DNA of 64,000 nucleotides, taken from NCBI GenBank assembly GCA_944326155.1, contig CALVCV010000006.1, positions 1 to 64,000 of the forward strand. Reading direction: 5' to 3'. Both the position numbers and the translations under genes were made by a program. The notes beneath the pieces are model-generated. The model worked only from the letters and a program-made list of their open reading frames with translations. It did not search any database and was not told the DNA's origin. The stretch is from an uncultured Bacilli bacterium (GTDB lineage: Bacteria > Bacillota_I > Bacilli_A > ML615J-28 > CAG-313). Positions 23,591-32,180 of this stretch are shown one piece after another (the first letter of the stretch is position 1; each line of letters begins with the position of its first letter).

Positions 23591-25366
23591 GTGAAAAAGT
23601 TATATTTTTTTGTTGCCTTTTGTCTTATTTGTTTATGTTTTTTTACTGGTTGTAAAAAGCAATATAATATTACTTTTGATGCTAGTGGTGGAATCTGTGA
23701 TGTAAAAACACAAACTTATAAAAAAGGTGATTATGTATCAAAACCAAATGATCCTGTAAAAGAAGGGTATACGTTTTTATACTGGGAAAAAGAGGGTATT
23801 GCTTACGAATTTAATGAAGCAGTAGAAAGTGCTTTTACACTAGTTGCGAAATGGCAAATTAATACTTACACTATTATATATGATACAGATGGTGGTTCTT
23901 ATCTTGAAGATGAAGTAGTCACTTATGGTCAAACGATTTCTGAAACTCAACCTACAAAAGAAGGATATGAATTTAAAGGATGGATGCTAGATGGTGTGAT
24001 GTATGACGTGAATACCCCTGTTAAAAGTGATTTAATTTTACTTGCTATTTGGGAAAAGACCCAATATATTGTTACTTTTGATGTTGATGGTGGTGAAAGC
24101 CTTGCTCCATTAAAAGTGAATGAAGGTGAATCTTTGGGTAAAATGGTACCTGTTAAAGAACATTATAGTTTTGTTTGTTGGTTGTTAGATGGAAGTGAGT
24201 ATGATGTCAATCAACCTATCACTTCAAATATTACTTTAGTTGCATTGTGGAAAGAAGATTATAAGGTAACTATTCATTATAATAATGGTGATCCAAACTT
24301 AATTTTATATGCTAAAGAAGGACAAAGTATTAGTTCTTTAGGTGGTATTGATGAACCAGTAAAAGAAGGATATGAATTTATTAATTTTTATTATGATGAA
24401 GATTTTACAAGTGCTCTATTAAATTATGCTAAAATTACAAATGATATTGATATATATGCTAAGTTTAGTAAGATTTATTATATTACCTATCATCTTGATG
24501 GAGGAACGACGAAAGATGATTTACTTACTAATTATATTGCAGAAGACGTAGAATCAAGAGAAATCGATTTACTAATACCTGAAAAAAAGGGTTATTTCTT
24601 TAGAGGTTGGCATGAAGAAATTGATTTTAGTGATGGCAATTTTTATAAATTAGAAAAGGGTTTGGCAAGAGATATCACTTTATATGCAAAGTGGGAAGAA
24701 GCAACTTTACAAAATGCTTATTTAAGCATTTTAGGTGATAGTATTTCAACATATAAAGGCTATATTCCAGGCGGTTTTAGTCATTTTCCATATTATGCAG
24801 ATTTTGAATCAGGTGGTAGAATTACAGTTGATCAAACTTGGTGGAAAATTACTCAAAATGCTTTAGGTTGTAAGTTAGGAGTGAATAATTCTTATAGTGG
24901 TACTTGTGTAATGAGCAAATATGGCTATATGACTTCAGCTGAAACTATTTCAAGACTTCAATATTCTGTTCGTTTTGATAATCTTCCACCTGACATTATG
25001 ATTATTTTTATGGGGAATAATGATGCACTTGTTGAAAATTTAAATACTGATGAATTTGCTGTAAGTTATCGTAAGATGTTGGAAAATATATATTATTTAT
25101 ATCCTAATGTACAATTATTCTTATGTACAGTATCTTATGAAGTTTATTTTGTAGGTAAACCATATTATCAAGAACATTTGCTAGTAACAACCGAAGTAAA
25201 TCGTATTATTCAGTCTTTAGCTGAAGAATATCAATTGCCAGTAATTGATTTTCAGAATGCATATCATGATCAGTCTTATTTATATGATACAATTCATCCT
25301 AATGAACTTGGTATGAAGGCTCTAGCAGATGTTGCAATTGATGCTATTACGAAATTTTATGGATAA
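23591..25366 (+). CDS. Lipoprotein with InlB-type B-repeats and a C-terminal SGNH/GDSL hydrolase
   Basis: 591 aa from GTG 23591, chosen because AGGAGG lies 8 nt upstream; longer frames run back into the SRP RNA. Lipobox FTGC. Residues ~25-375 hold about five Listeria-Bacteroides (Flg_new/InlB B) repeats, each with the pattern ITFDxxGG...K.GY.F.gW...f...I..ditL.AkW. Residues ~385-591 are a SGNH hydrolase: ILGDSIST (nucleophile Ser), the Gly in YSGT, the GNND block and DTIHPNE (catalytic Asp/His). It is an extracellular esterase or lipase-like enzyme, perhaps on polysaccharide acetyl groups; the substrate is unknown. Confidence 0.9.
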   Translation: MKKLYFFVAFCLICLCFFTGCKKQYNITFDASGGICDVKTQTYKKGDYVSKPNDPVKEGYTFLYWEKEGIAYEFNEAVESAFTLVAKWQINTYTIIYDTDGGSYLEDEVVTYGQTISETQPTKEGYEFKGWMLDGVMYDVNTPVKSDLILLAIWEKTQYIVTFDVDGGESLAPLKVNEGESLGKMVPVKEHYSFVCWLLDGSEYDVNQPITSNITLVALWKEDYKVTIHYNNGDPNLILYAKEGQSISSLGGIDEPVKEGYEFINFYYDEDFTSALLNYAKITNDIDIYAKFSKIYYITYHLDGGTTKDDLLTNYIAEDVESREIDLLIPEKKGYFFRGWHEEIDFSDGNFYKLEKGLARDITLYAKWEEATLQNAYLSILGDSISTYKGYIPGGFSHFPYYADFESGGRITVDQTWWKITQNALGCKLGVNNSYSGTCVMSKYGYMTSAETISRLQYSVRFDNLPPDIMIIFMGNNDALVENLNTDEFAVSYRKMLENIYYLYPNVQLFLCTVSYEVYFVGKPYYQEHLLVTTEVNRIIQSLAEEYQLPVIDFQNAYHDQSYLYDTIHPNELGMKALADVAIDAITKFYG

Positions 25367-25406
25367 AAAAAACTCAATTTAGAGAGTATCTAAATTGAGT
25401 TTTTTA
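25367..25406 (+). terminator. Rho-independent terminator
   Basis: AAAACTCAATTTAGA / TCTAAATTGAGTTTT perfect stem, short loop, T-run. Confidence 0.92.
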
Positions 25407-25466
25407 ATTTAAAAAACGGAAAAATACATTTTATTTCGTATCTATATTGCGAAAGGAGATATAAAT

Positions 25467-27440
25467 ATGAAAAAAATAAGCATTGTTTTAATCTTAATTT
25501 TACAATTGATAATTGTCAATCCGTTACTTCAAAAGGTAGATGCTGCAAGTGTAGAGGATGTAGGTAAACCGATTATTTTATTACAAGGAGAAAATTATAG
25601 TCAATATTTAACATATCCTGGATACACCATTATCGAAAATAATGTCAACTTTAACAAATGTGGTCTTTATAAAATAAAGTATGAAAATGAAGAAAATCAA
25701 ATAACAATTGAAAAAAAAGTATATGTCAAATCACGTGAAGAATTAGTTTCTGGGAATAACTATAATGAAAAGTTTTTTACCTTATTTAATAAAGAAAATA
25801 TTGCAAAAGTGCAAGAAGTAAAAAAAGTGGATGACACTTATTACATCAGTTATTTAGAAGAGGTAGAAGATGAATCGTTTAATTTAAAATTTGTCAAAAT
25901 AACCAATAATCATATTGATTATGAAAGAGTAATTGTTGCAAATGTGAAGGGTCGTATTGTTGACTTTTTAATCAATGCCAAAAAAGAAGCAATTCTTTTA
26001 GTTGAGCACGAAAGAACTGGTTTTGGGCAAGAAGTATATATATACATGTTAGATGAAAATGGTAATTTAATCAATATTGTAAGATATATTGGTGAAAAAA
26101 TAGAAAAAGCCAAAAAAATCTTAGAAGATGAAGAAAATTACTATGTCATTATAGAAACCACTTCAGAAACTTTACAAAATAACAATATTAATCATGACTA
26201 TCAAAGTATTGCAATTTTTGCGTATAACAAAAGTACCAAAACGAATTCTTATTTTCAAAGTATAACTGCTACTGGTAATTTAGAAGTGGTTGATGCAATA
26301 ATTGCCAATCGTGCAATATATATATTAACTAAAATGTATAATAAAGATGTACAAATGCAAGAGTTTAAAATACATGAATTAGATGTACGTAATTTAGAAA
26401 AAATAAATGAACAAATTTTTTTGACAACCTTGGCCGAAAATCCAAAGCAGATGATAACAAATGAGGTTGGCGATATCTATATTATAGGTAGTGATTATGT
26501 GGATAACGCTTATGTTAATAAACTATATAAATTAGAAAAAGATCTTAAAAAAGAACTGATTTTTCAGTATCAATATCCCGGAGTTGCAAATTTTAATTTA
26601 GTTGATGCTTTAGCAGTTGGTGATAACCAAGTAATTATGCTATATAATTTACTCAATCAAAAACAACCAAATTCATATGGCTATTTATATCAAATTATTC
26701 AAGATGGCAAAGTTATTGGACAAATTGAAGATTTTAAAATAAATATGTATGTTGAAAAATTGATTTTATCCAATGAGTTATTATTTATTCATCAGGATAA
26801 GATTTATATAGATCAAATTAGTAATGCTATTTTTCAGTTATTAGATGAAAATATTGATATCAAAATTGATAGTGATATTGTTTATCCTACGCTTTATATT
26901 AATGGTAAAGAAGTACTTATTGATCAAAATAAATCAGATATTAATTACGATACAGATTTATTTGGTAAATACTTAAATTACTATTATTATACAAATGAAA
27001 ATGTTGATGTTATTGTATATGGTAATATCACGGTATTACCAAATATAAATGTTAAGCAAGAAGAAATTTATGATAATAATTTTTGCTTACAATTTAATGG
27101 GGATGGATTTTTAAACAATTATAAAATTACATCAGGATATCAAATAACTACGCCTGGTAAATATCAGTTAGTAGTAAAAGGAAAAGATGAAACATTACAT
27201 ATGGATTTTTGGGTTGAAGAAATTTCTACACAAGATATTATCGAAATACCGAATGAATTAGAAGTCAATATCACAGAAAAAAAACTATCAACTGAGTCAA
27301 GTATAAACGTGAACAATCATATTGATGAAAATAGCATAGAAAAAAAAGATGATAATAACGAAATTTGGACATTACTTATACCTATTTGTACAGTGGTATT
27401 ATTTATTGTGATTGTTGCACATAAAAAGGAGTTAAAATGA
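25467..27440 (+). CDS. Secreted, C-terminally membrane-anchored protein with Ig-like and propeller-like regions
   Basis: 657 aa. Signal peptide (residues 1-~27, ending VDA-AS) and a C-terminal helix (LLIPICTVVLFIVIV) followed by Lys, so the protein is displayed on the cell surface. An Ig-like domain follows the signal (GKPIILLQGE, then GLYKIKYENEE); residues ~105-460 have repeated strand sets of beta-propeller type (DIYIIGSDY, IYILTKMYN); a second Ig-like region (~470-610) ends before a low-complexity linker. No enzymatic motif and no LPXTG. ATGA overlap with the next gene, which has the same plan. Function unknown. Confidence 0.65.
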   Translation: MKKISIVLILILQLIIVNPLLQKVDAASVEDVGKPIILLQGENYSQYLTYPGYTIIENNVNFNKCGLYKIKYENEENQITIEKKVYVKSREELVSGNNYNEKFFTLFNKENIAKVQEVKKVDDTYYISYLEEVEDESFNLKFVKITNNHIDYERVIVANVKGRIVDFLINAKKEAILLVEHERTGFGQEVYIYMLDENGNLINIVRYIGEKIEKAKKILEDEENYYVIIETTSETLQNNNINHDYQSIAIFAYNKSTKTNSYFQSITATGNLEVVDAIIANRAIYILTKMYNKDVQMQEFKIHELDVRNLEKINEQIFLTTLAENPKQMITNEVGDIYIIGSDYVDNAYVNKLYKLEKDLKKELIFQYQYPGVANFNLVDALAVGDNQVIMLYNLLNQKQPNSYGYLYQIIQDGKVIGQIEDFKINMYVEKLILSNELLFIHQDKIYIDQISNAIFQLLDENIDIKIDSDIVYPTLYINGKEVLIDQNKSDINYDTDLFGKYLNYYYYTNENVDVIVYGNITVLPNINVKQEEIYDNNFCLQFNGDGFLNNYKITSGYQITTPGKYQLVVKGKDETLHMDFWVEEISTQDIIEIPNELEVNITEKKLSTESSINVNNHIDENSIEKKDDNNEIWTLLIPICTVVLFIVIVAHKKELK

Positions 27441-29671
27441 AAAAAATATGTATCATCAGTTTATTATTTTGTAGTATGTTGTGTACTTGTGTAACTTTTG
27501 TTTTTGCAAAAGATGATAATAGCAAGGCTCCTCAATTTTTTGAAGAAGTAAATAAAAAGACTTATCTTGAAAATACCAATCACTTTTTACTTTTAGAAAA
27601 TAATATATATAACAATAACGGTCATTTTTATATCTTAAATTATCAAATTGAAAAAGAGGGAAAATTAATACGTTTTTTAGATACAAAAGAATATTTATAT
27701 TTATTATATTTTGATGATGTATACTACCTTGAACAGCTTTCTACGGAAACGAAAAAAAGTAAAATCATTACTTTTAATCAAAAAATAAATGATATAGCAG
27801 TTACCAATAATGCCATTTATTTAGTAGGTATGTCAAATGAGGATGCAATTATCTACCGATATGATTTAGAATTAAATTTATATAATATGTATACATTTGG
27901 TGGAACAAGATATGAAGAGTTTATTAAGATAGCAAAAATAGATAATTTTATCTATTTATTTGGTTATAAAAGTGGTATTAGTCATAATAGCATTTTAAGC
28001 AATGTAGGTAATACCGAAGATATTAAACCTTTTATTATTCAAATTGATGAATCATATAAAATTTTTGCAAGTTATTATATCAATGAGCATACAGCATATG
28101 AAACGTTTCAAAGTATCATTATTCACGATAAAAGCATGTATTTTTTAGTAAAAACACAAGATCAAAATTATTATCAATATAGCCTTGACAGTATGTTAAA
28201 CACAAAAGAACGTTATCAGGTACCATCGGATTTTATGTTTGAAGAACTGTATTTAGTAGATAGTTACAAAATTGAAAAGCAAAAAGTATATATATATCAA
28301 AAAAATAAAACTTTATACTATGGTATCTATACCAATCAATTTGTACACGAATATATGATTGATACCCTAGTAGATAAAATTAATCAAGTATTTATCAATC
28401 AAGGTAATTTAGAAATTTACACAAAGATGAATCATGATATTGTAAAGTATCAAGTTTCAATGTATTATATTAACAAATTACAAGCAAAAACCATTTCTCA
28501 AAATGATGATACTTATCTGGATACTGATCATTTTGATGTGCAGTCCTATTTCGAACCTCTAGAATTTAGTTATGATTATGAAAATAACCATGATATTTTA
28601 TTAAATATTGCAAATGATTATGTCGCAACTTATGTAGCAACAAAAGAAGATGGTAAAAAAATTTATATTGAAACACCATATCATGTACTACCATATCTTA
28701 ATATTATCAATCAAGGTATCTATCCTAAAGGATACAAACTGATTTTTAGCGATGAACTCTATTTGAATGAAGAAAAAGTATATAATGGTGAAACACTTTT
28801 AAATAGTGGAGAAAATCAAATTATCCATAAGGTGAAAGGGAAATCTTTGACCTATACGATTTATGTTTATGATACTTATTATAAAGATTTTTTTGTAAAT
28901 GCTAAAGATACTAATATTACTTTAAATCAAGGAGATAGATATATATATCACCTTGACTTATCTTTTTATAAAGAAGTAAAAGATATAGTGGTAAATGGTG
29001 AAAAGTTTCCTTTTAGACAAATTGAAAACACGCTTATTTTAGAATTTATCGCAAGTGAATATGGTATTAAAACTTATCAAATAGAATTGATTAATTTTAA
29101 TGATAATAGTTGTTATTTAATAGGCGAAAAACTTACTATTAAAACCAAAAAACAATTGCCAATTCTAGATATTTATTATCAAGATAATAGTATTGAATAT
29201 AGTATTATTGATTCTGATTCAAGTATTAATGATATTTTAGTTAAATATTATTTAGAAAATACTTTGATGAAAGTAGATAGACTTTATTTAGAAGATAAAA
29301 CAATAAGCCTTTTAAAAAATACAGATCAAATTGAAGTTGTTTTGCAATACGAAGATGGAACAAAAAATTTATATGAAGAAAAATTATTTGCCATCCATGC
29401 AACTACTAAGAAAAAAAGTGAAGCTATATTTCATATCAACATTGAGGTTTCAAAAGGTAAAGTTAGTCAAATTTTATTAGAAGATTTCGATATGAAAAAA
29501 GTAGATTTATCATCAGCTTATGTTGAAAATCTTGCGTTTACTAGTGCGATTACACCACAACAAAATTCTATCATGTTTTATATATCATTTATCAGTACAG
29601 GTGTAATTATTATCATTTGTACAGTGATTTTAATTATTAAAAAAAATCAAATTAGCAAAATAAAAAGTTAA
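27437..29671 (+). CDS. Second large surface protein, same architecture as its upstream neighbour
   Basis: 744 aa. Signal peptide (1-~24, VFA-KD), then WD-like/propeller strands (~30-340: NAIYLVGMSNED, FIYLFGYKSGIS), Ig-like regions (~410-690) and a C-terminal helix (YISFISTGVIIIICTVILIIKK). AAGGAG lies within the end of the preceding gene, and the stop/start overlap ATGA means coupled translation, so the two probably form one complex at the surface. Sequence identity to the neighbour is low but the domain order is shared, suggesting an old duplication. No known family recognised. Confidence 0.65.
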   Translation: MKKICIISLLFCSMLCTCVTFVFAKDDNSKAPQFFEEVNKKTYLENTNHFLLLENNIYNNNGHFYILNYQIEKEGKLIRFLDTKEYLYLLYFDDVYYLEQLSTETKKSKIITFNQKINDIAVTNNAIYLVGMSNEDAIIYRYDLELNLYNMYTFGGTRYEEFIKIAKIDNFIYLFGYKSGISHNSILSNVGNTEDIKPFIIQIDESYKIFASYYINEHTAYETFQSIIIHDKSMYFLVKTQDQNYYQYSLDSMLNTKERYQVPSDFMFEELYLVDSYKIEKQKVYIYQKNKTLYYGIYTNQFVHEYMIDTLVDKINQVFINQGNLEIYTKMNHDIVKYQVSMYYINKLQAKTISQNDDTYLDTDHFDVQSYFEPLEFSYDYENNHDILLNIANDYVATYVATKEDGKKIYIETPYHVLPYLNIINQGIYPKGYKLIFSDELYLNEEKVYNGETLLNSGENQIIHKVKGKSLTYTIYVYDTYYKDFFVNAKDTNITLNQGDRYIYHLDLSFYKEVKDIVVNGEKFPFRQIENTLILEFIASEYGIKTYQIELINFNDNSCYLIGEKLTIKTKKQLPILDIYYQDNSIEYSIIDSDSSINDILVKYYLENTLMKVDRLYLEDKTISLLKNTDQIEVVLQYEDGTKNLYEEKLFAIHATTKKKSEAIFHINIEVSKGKVSQILLEDFDMKKVDLSSAYVENLAFTSAITPQQNSIMFYISFISTGVIIIICTVILIIKKNQISKIKS

Positions 29672-29698
29672 AAGTTTACTTCAAATAAGTAAACTTTT
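29670..29698. terminator. Rho-independent terminator
   Basis: AAAAGTTTACTT / AAGTAAACTTTT perfect stem, 5-nt loop, T-rich tail. Confidence 0.85.
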
Positions 29699-29705
29699 AT
29701 TTCTT

Positions 29706-29734
29706 TTGTAAAAAAACAAAATATATGTTATACT
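29706..29734 (+). promoter_or_regulatory. Promoter of the dnaE-glk-pgcA-pgi operon
   Basis: TTGTAA (29706-29711), 17-nt spacer, TATACT (29729-29734). Confidence 0.6.
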
Positions 29735-29762
29735 ATATATGTATAAGGAAGGAGGATCTAGC

Positions 29763-31367
29763 ATGTTTAACCAATTATATATTCAAACGGAATATTCTAT
29801 TTTGCAAAGTACATGCAAATTAGAGCCTCTAATGGAAGTTTTAGTAAATGATCATGTAGCATCTTGTGCAATTGTTGATGAAGGCACGATGTATGGTACG
29901 ATTAAATTTTATAAAGCTTGTAAAAAAAATAAGATTAAACCCCTAATTGGTCTAAAGGTCGATTATCTATATGATGATGTAAAAAGTAGTATTTTACTTT
30001 ATGCTATAAATACCTTTGGTTATAAAAATTTAATGAAAATATCAAGTAGAAGTAGGTTAAATGAAGGACTTGTTGATTTTGAATATTTATCCAAAGCATC
30101 CTTAGGCTTACTTGCTATTATTCCTTTTAATGAATCGATTCTAATGAAATATCATATGCATCATGATTCATCAACTGCTTTACAAATAGCAGAACTCTTA
30201 AAACACACTTATGATATATGTTATATTGGCTTACCAATTCCACAAGCCTTAAAAGAGGTTGATTTTGATGAAATCTATTATTTTTATCATAATGAAGGCT
30301 TTCCAATAGTTGCCTTGCCCAAAGTTAGTTATATTAATTCAACAGACATTGATGCTTACATTACGGTTAAATCAATTCGAATGAATGCGACTTTATATGA
30401 GCCAAATGATGCGGAAAAGTATTACTACTTGCTTTTGCAAGATGAGGCAGAATTTTTATATAAAGACTACCCTGATTTAATATATGAAACTGAAAGAATC
30501 GCATCAATGTGTAATGTTGAAATTGAATTTGGTCATTATCAACTACCATCTTATGAATTTGGACTTGATACCAAAGCATACTTACAAGAGTTGTGTCTTT
30601 TTGGCCTAAAAAAAAGGTTACAAAATCTAAGTTATCCTTATGATTACCAAGCATATTCAAAGAGGTTAACTAAAGAATTAGAAATTATTCACCAAATGGG
30701 ATATGATGATTATTTCTTAATCGTTTATGATTATGTAAAGTTTGCGAAAAAAAATAATATTTTTGTTGGTCCCGGAAGAGGATCAGCACCTGCTTCTTTA
30801 GTGAGTTATTCTCTTGGCATTACAGAAATTGATCCGCTTTATCACGAATTATTATTTGAAAGATTTTTAAATCCAGAAAGAATTTCGATGCCAGATATTG
30901 ATATTGATTTTCCTGATGATAGACGTGATGAAGTTATTCGTTATGTGGGTAGTAGATATGGTAAAGAACGAGTAGCCCATATAGTTACTTTTGGTACTTT
31001 TAAAATGAAATTGGCCATTAATGATTGTGCTAGAGTCTATAAATTACCAGAACAATATATGAAGGAAATTAATAGATGTTTGCAAAATGATACTTCATCA
31101 AAGATAGTAGTATCATTAAAAGATGCTATCAATAATAATCCTGAATTACAACAACTAATGGATCAATTTGATAGCATTAGAAAAGTAGTTGAAATTGCTT
31201 CAACCATTCAAGGTATGCCACGAAATATTTCAACACATGCGGCAGGAATAGTAATCACAAAATATGATTTGGTGAACTATACACCACTTGATGAGGGACT
31301 TGATGATATATATCAGACCCAATATGAAGCTAGTGATTTAGAGGATTTAGGACTTTTAAAAATGGAT
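29763..31367 (+). CDS. dnaE: DNA polymerase III alpha subunit DnaE, exon 1
   Basis: First 535 codons. ATG 29763 is taken because AAGGAAGGAGG precedes it; an ATG at 29739 lies before that site. The N-terminal PHP domain has lost metal ligands: the usual HxH at the start is YIQTEYSILQS here, so proofreading by PHP is unlikely. The polymerase core has GPGRGSAPASLVSY (near residue 336) and PDIDIDFPDDRR (near 377, two catalytic Asp). The exon ends exactly after the codon for D in GLLKMD, at 31367. Unspliced message would run only six more codons to a TAA. With exon 2 the protein is 1012 aa, near the short end for DnaE. It is the replicative or lesion-type polymerase of low-GC bacteria. Confidence 0.93.
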
Positions 31368-32180
31368 GTGCGAATTGTTTGTTAATGAAAAAAGCTAGAA
31401 ATAGAAACAAGTTAACAGAATAAGTAAAAAGATACTTATTTAACTATTAGTTTGATTAGGATGGTGAAATTCCATCTACGAGGCAAGGCTGATGCCTCAC
31501 TCCCTGAGACTCCGATATGCTTTTTAGTCTTAAAGCGAAAAAGTATAAAGCTCGGTGAAGGCGGCTAAAACGAATTCTTATTAATAAGAAAACAAAGTAA
31601 GTCGGGGGTCCTATAAAAGTAATATGCTGACACACCAGGAACCGTCGTAGGAAAGGCTCATAAAAAATTTCTATTAGAAAAGGTTGCAATGCTAGTATTA
31701 TCCGTTGCTAGCATGTTTATATCAAAAAGATATAAGTTCTTTTTTCTTCAGCAATAAAAAAAAGAATGGCCTATGAGTTAAAGACGGCAGCTAAGTTACT
31801 ATAGTAAAAGGATAAAACGAATGGAACAATTGAGCCTCGAAAGAAAATGGTAAGATGTTTAAGCATTGATGTTTCTAATAAGTAGGAAATGACTTATGTA
31901 TTCGAGAGTCAGCAGCCCATAGTACTGTTGAAGCGGTGTAATGACCGCCAAGGGAAGGGGCATAGCCAATAATACAATTATATCAAAATAAAAAATAATT
32001 TATTGTAATACCTTAATTTGATAAAAAAATCGTTTCTATTTTGATATAACTGAATAGTAGTTGAAATAACTATTATTAATGGTGAAACGCCGTATGCGGT
32101 GAAAGTCGCACGTACGGTGTGAAGGAGGGGAAAAGAGCACCTAGCAGGTAAGGCTGAGGCTGACTCTTACCTATTCCTAT
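31368..32180 (+). mobile_element. ORF-less group II intron inside dnaE
   Basis: 813 nt. It starts GTGCG (group II consensus GUGYG) and ends AT (consensus AY). Domain V is at 32087-32120 (CGCCGTATGCGG-TGAAAG-TCGCACGTACGG core, with AGTCGC bulge region) and domain VI follows (AGGTAAG...CTTACCT stem, 32147-32172), with a likely branch-point A at 32173, 7 nt before the splice site. Domain IV is a bare AT-rich hairpin with 13-bp perfect arms (31978-31990 with 32037-32049). No ORF of intron-encoded reverse transcriptase/maturase size exists. Exon pairing: EBS1 in the loop of a 7-bp hairpin (31690-31714) and EBS2 at 31614-31620. Removing it joins KMD to FLGLKNLTNIA in frame. Confidence 0.95.
32087..32120 (+). 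ncRNA. Group II intron domain V (catalytic hairpin)
   Basis: 34-nt hairpin with outer stem CGCCGTA / TACGGTG, the GAAA-type apical loop (GTGAAAGT) and the expected bulge, the most conserved part of group II ribozymes and directly diagnostic. Confidence 0.93.

Noticed and set aside
31456-31689. ORF on the minus strand inside the dnaE insert
   Set aside because: It lies in domain I of the group II intron, has no ribosome binding site or recognisable motif, and is antisense to a structured RNA.
31383-32180. Frameshift or assembly error splitting dnaE
   Set aside because: Both junctions are exact to the codon, the insert has group II ends, domain V and matching EBS/IBS pairs, and a single-base error could not explain 813 nt.
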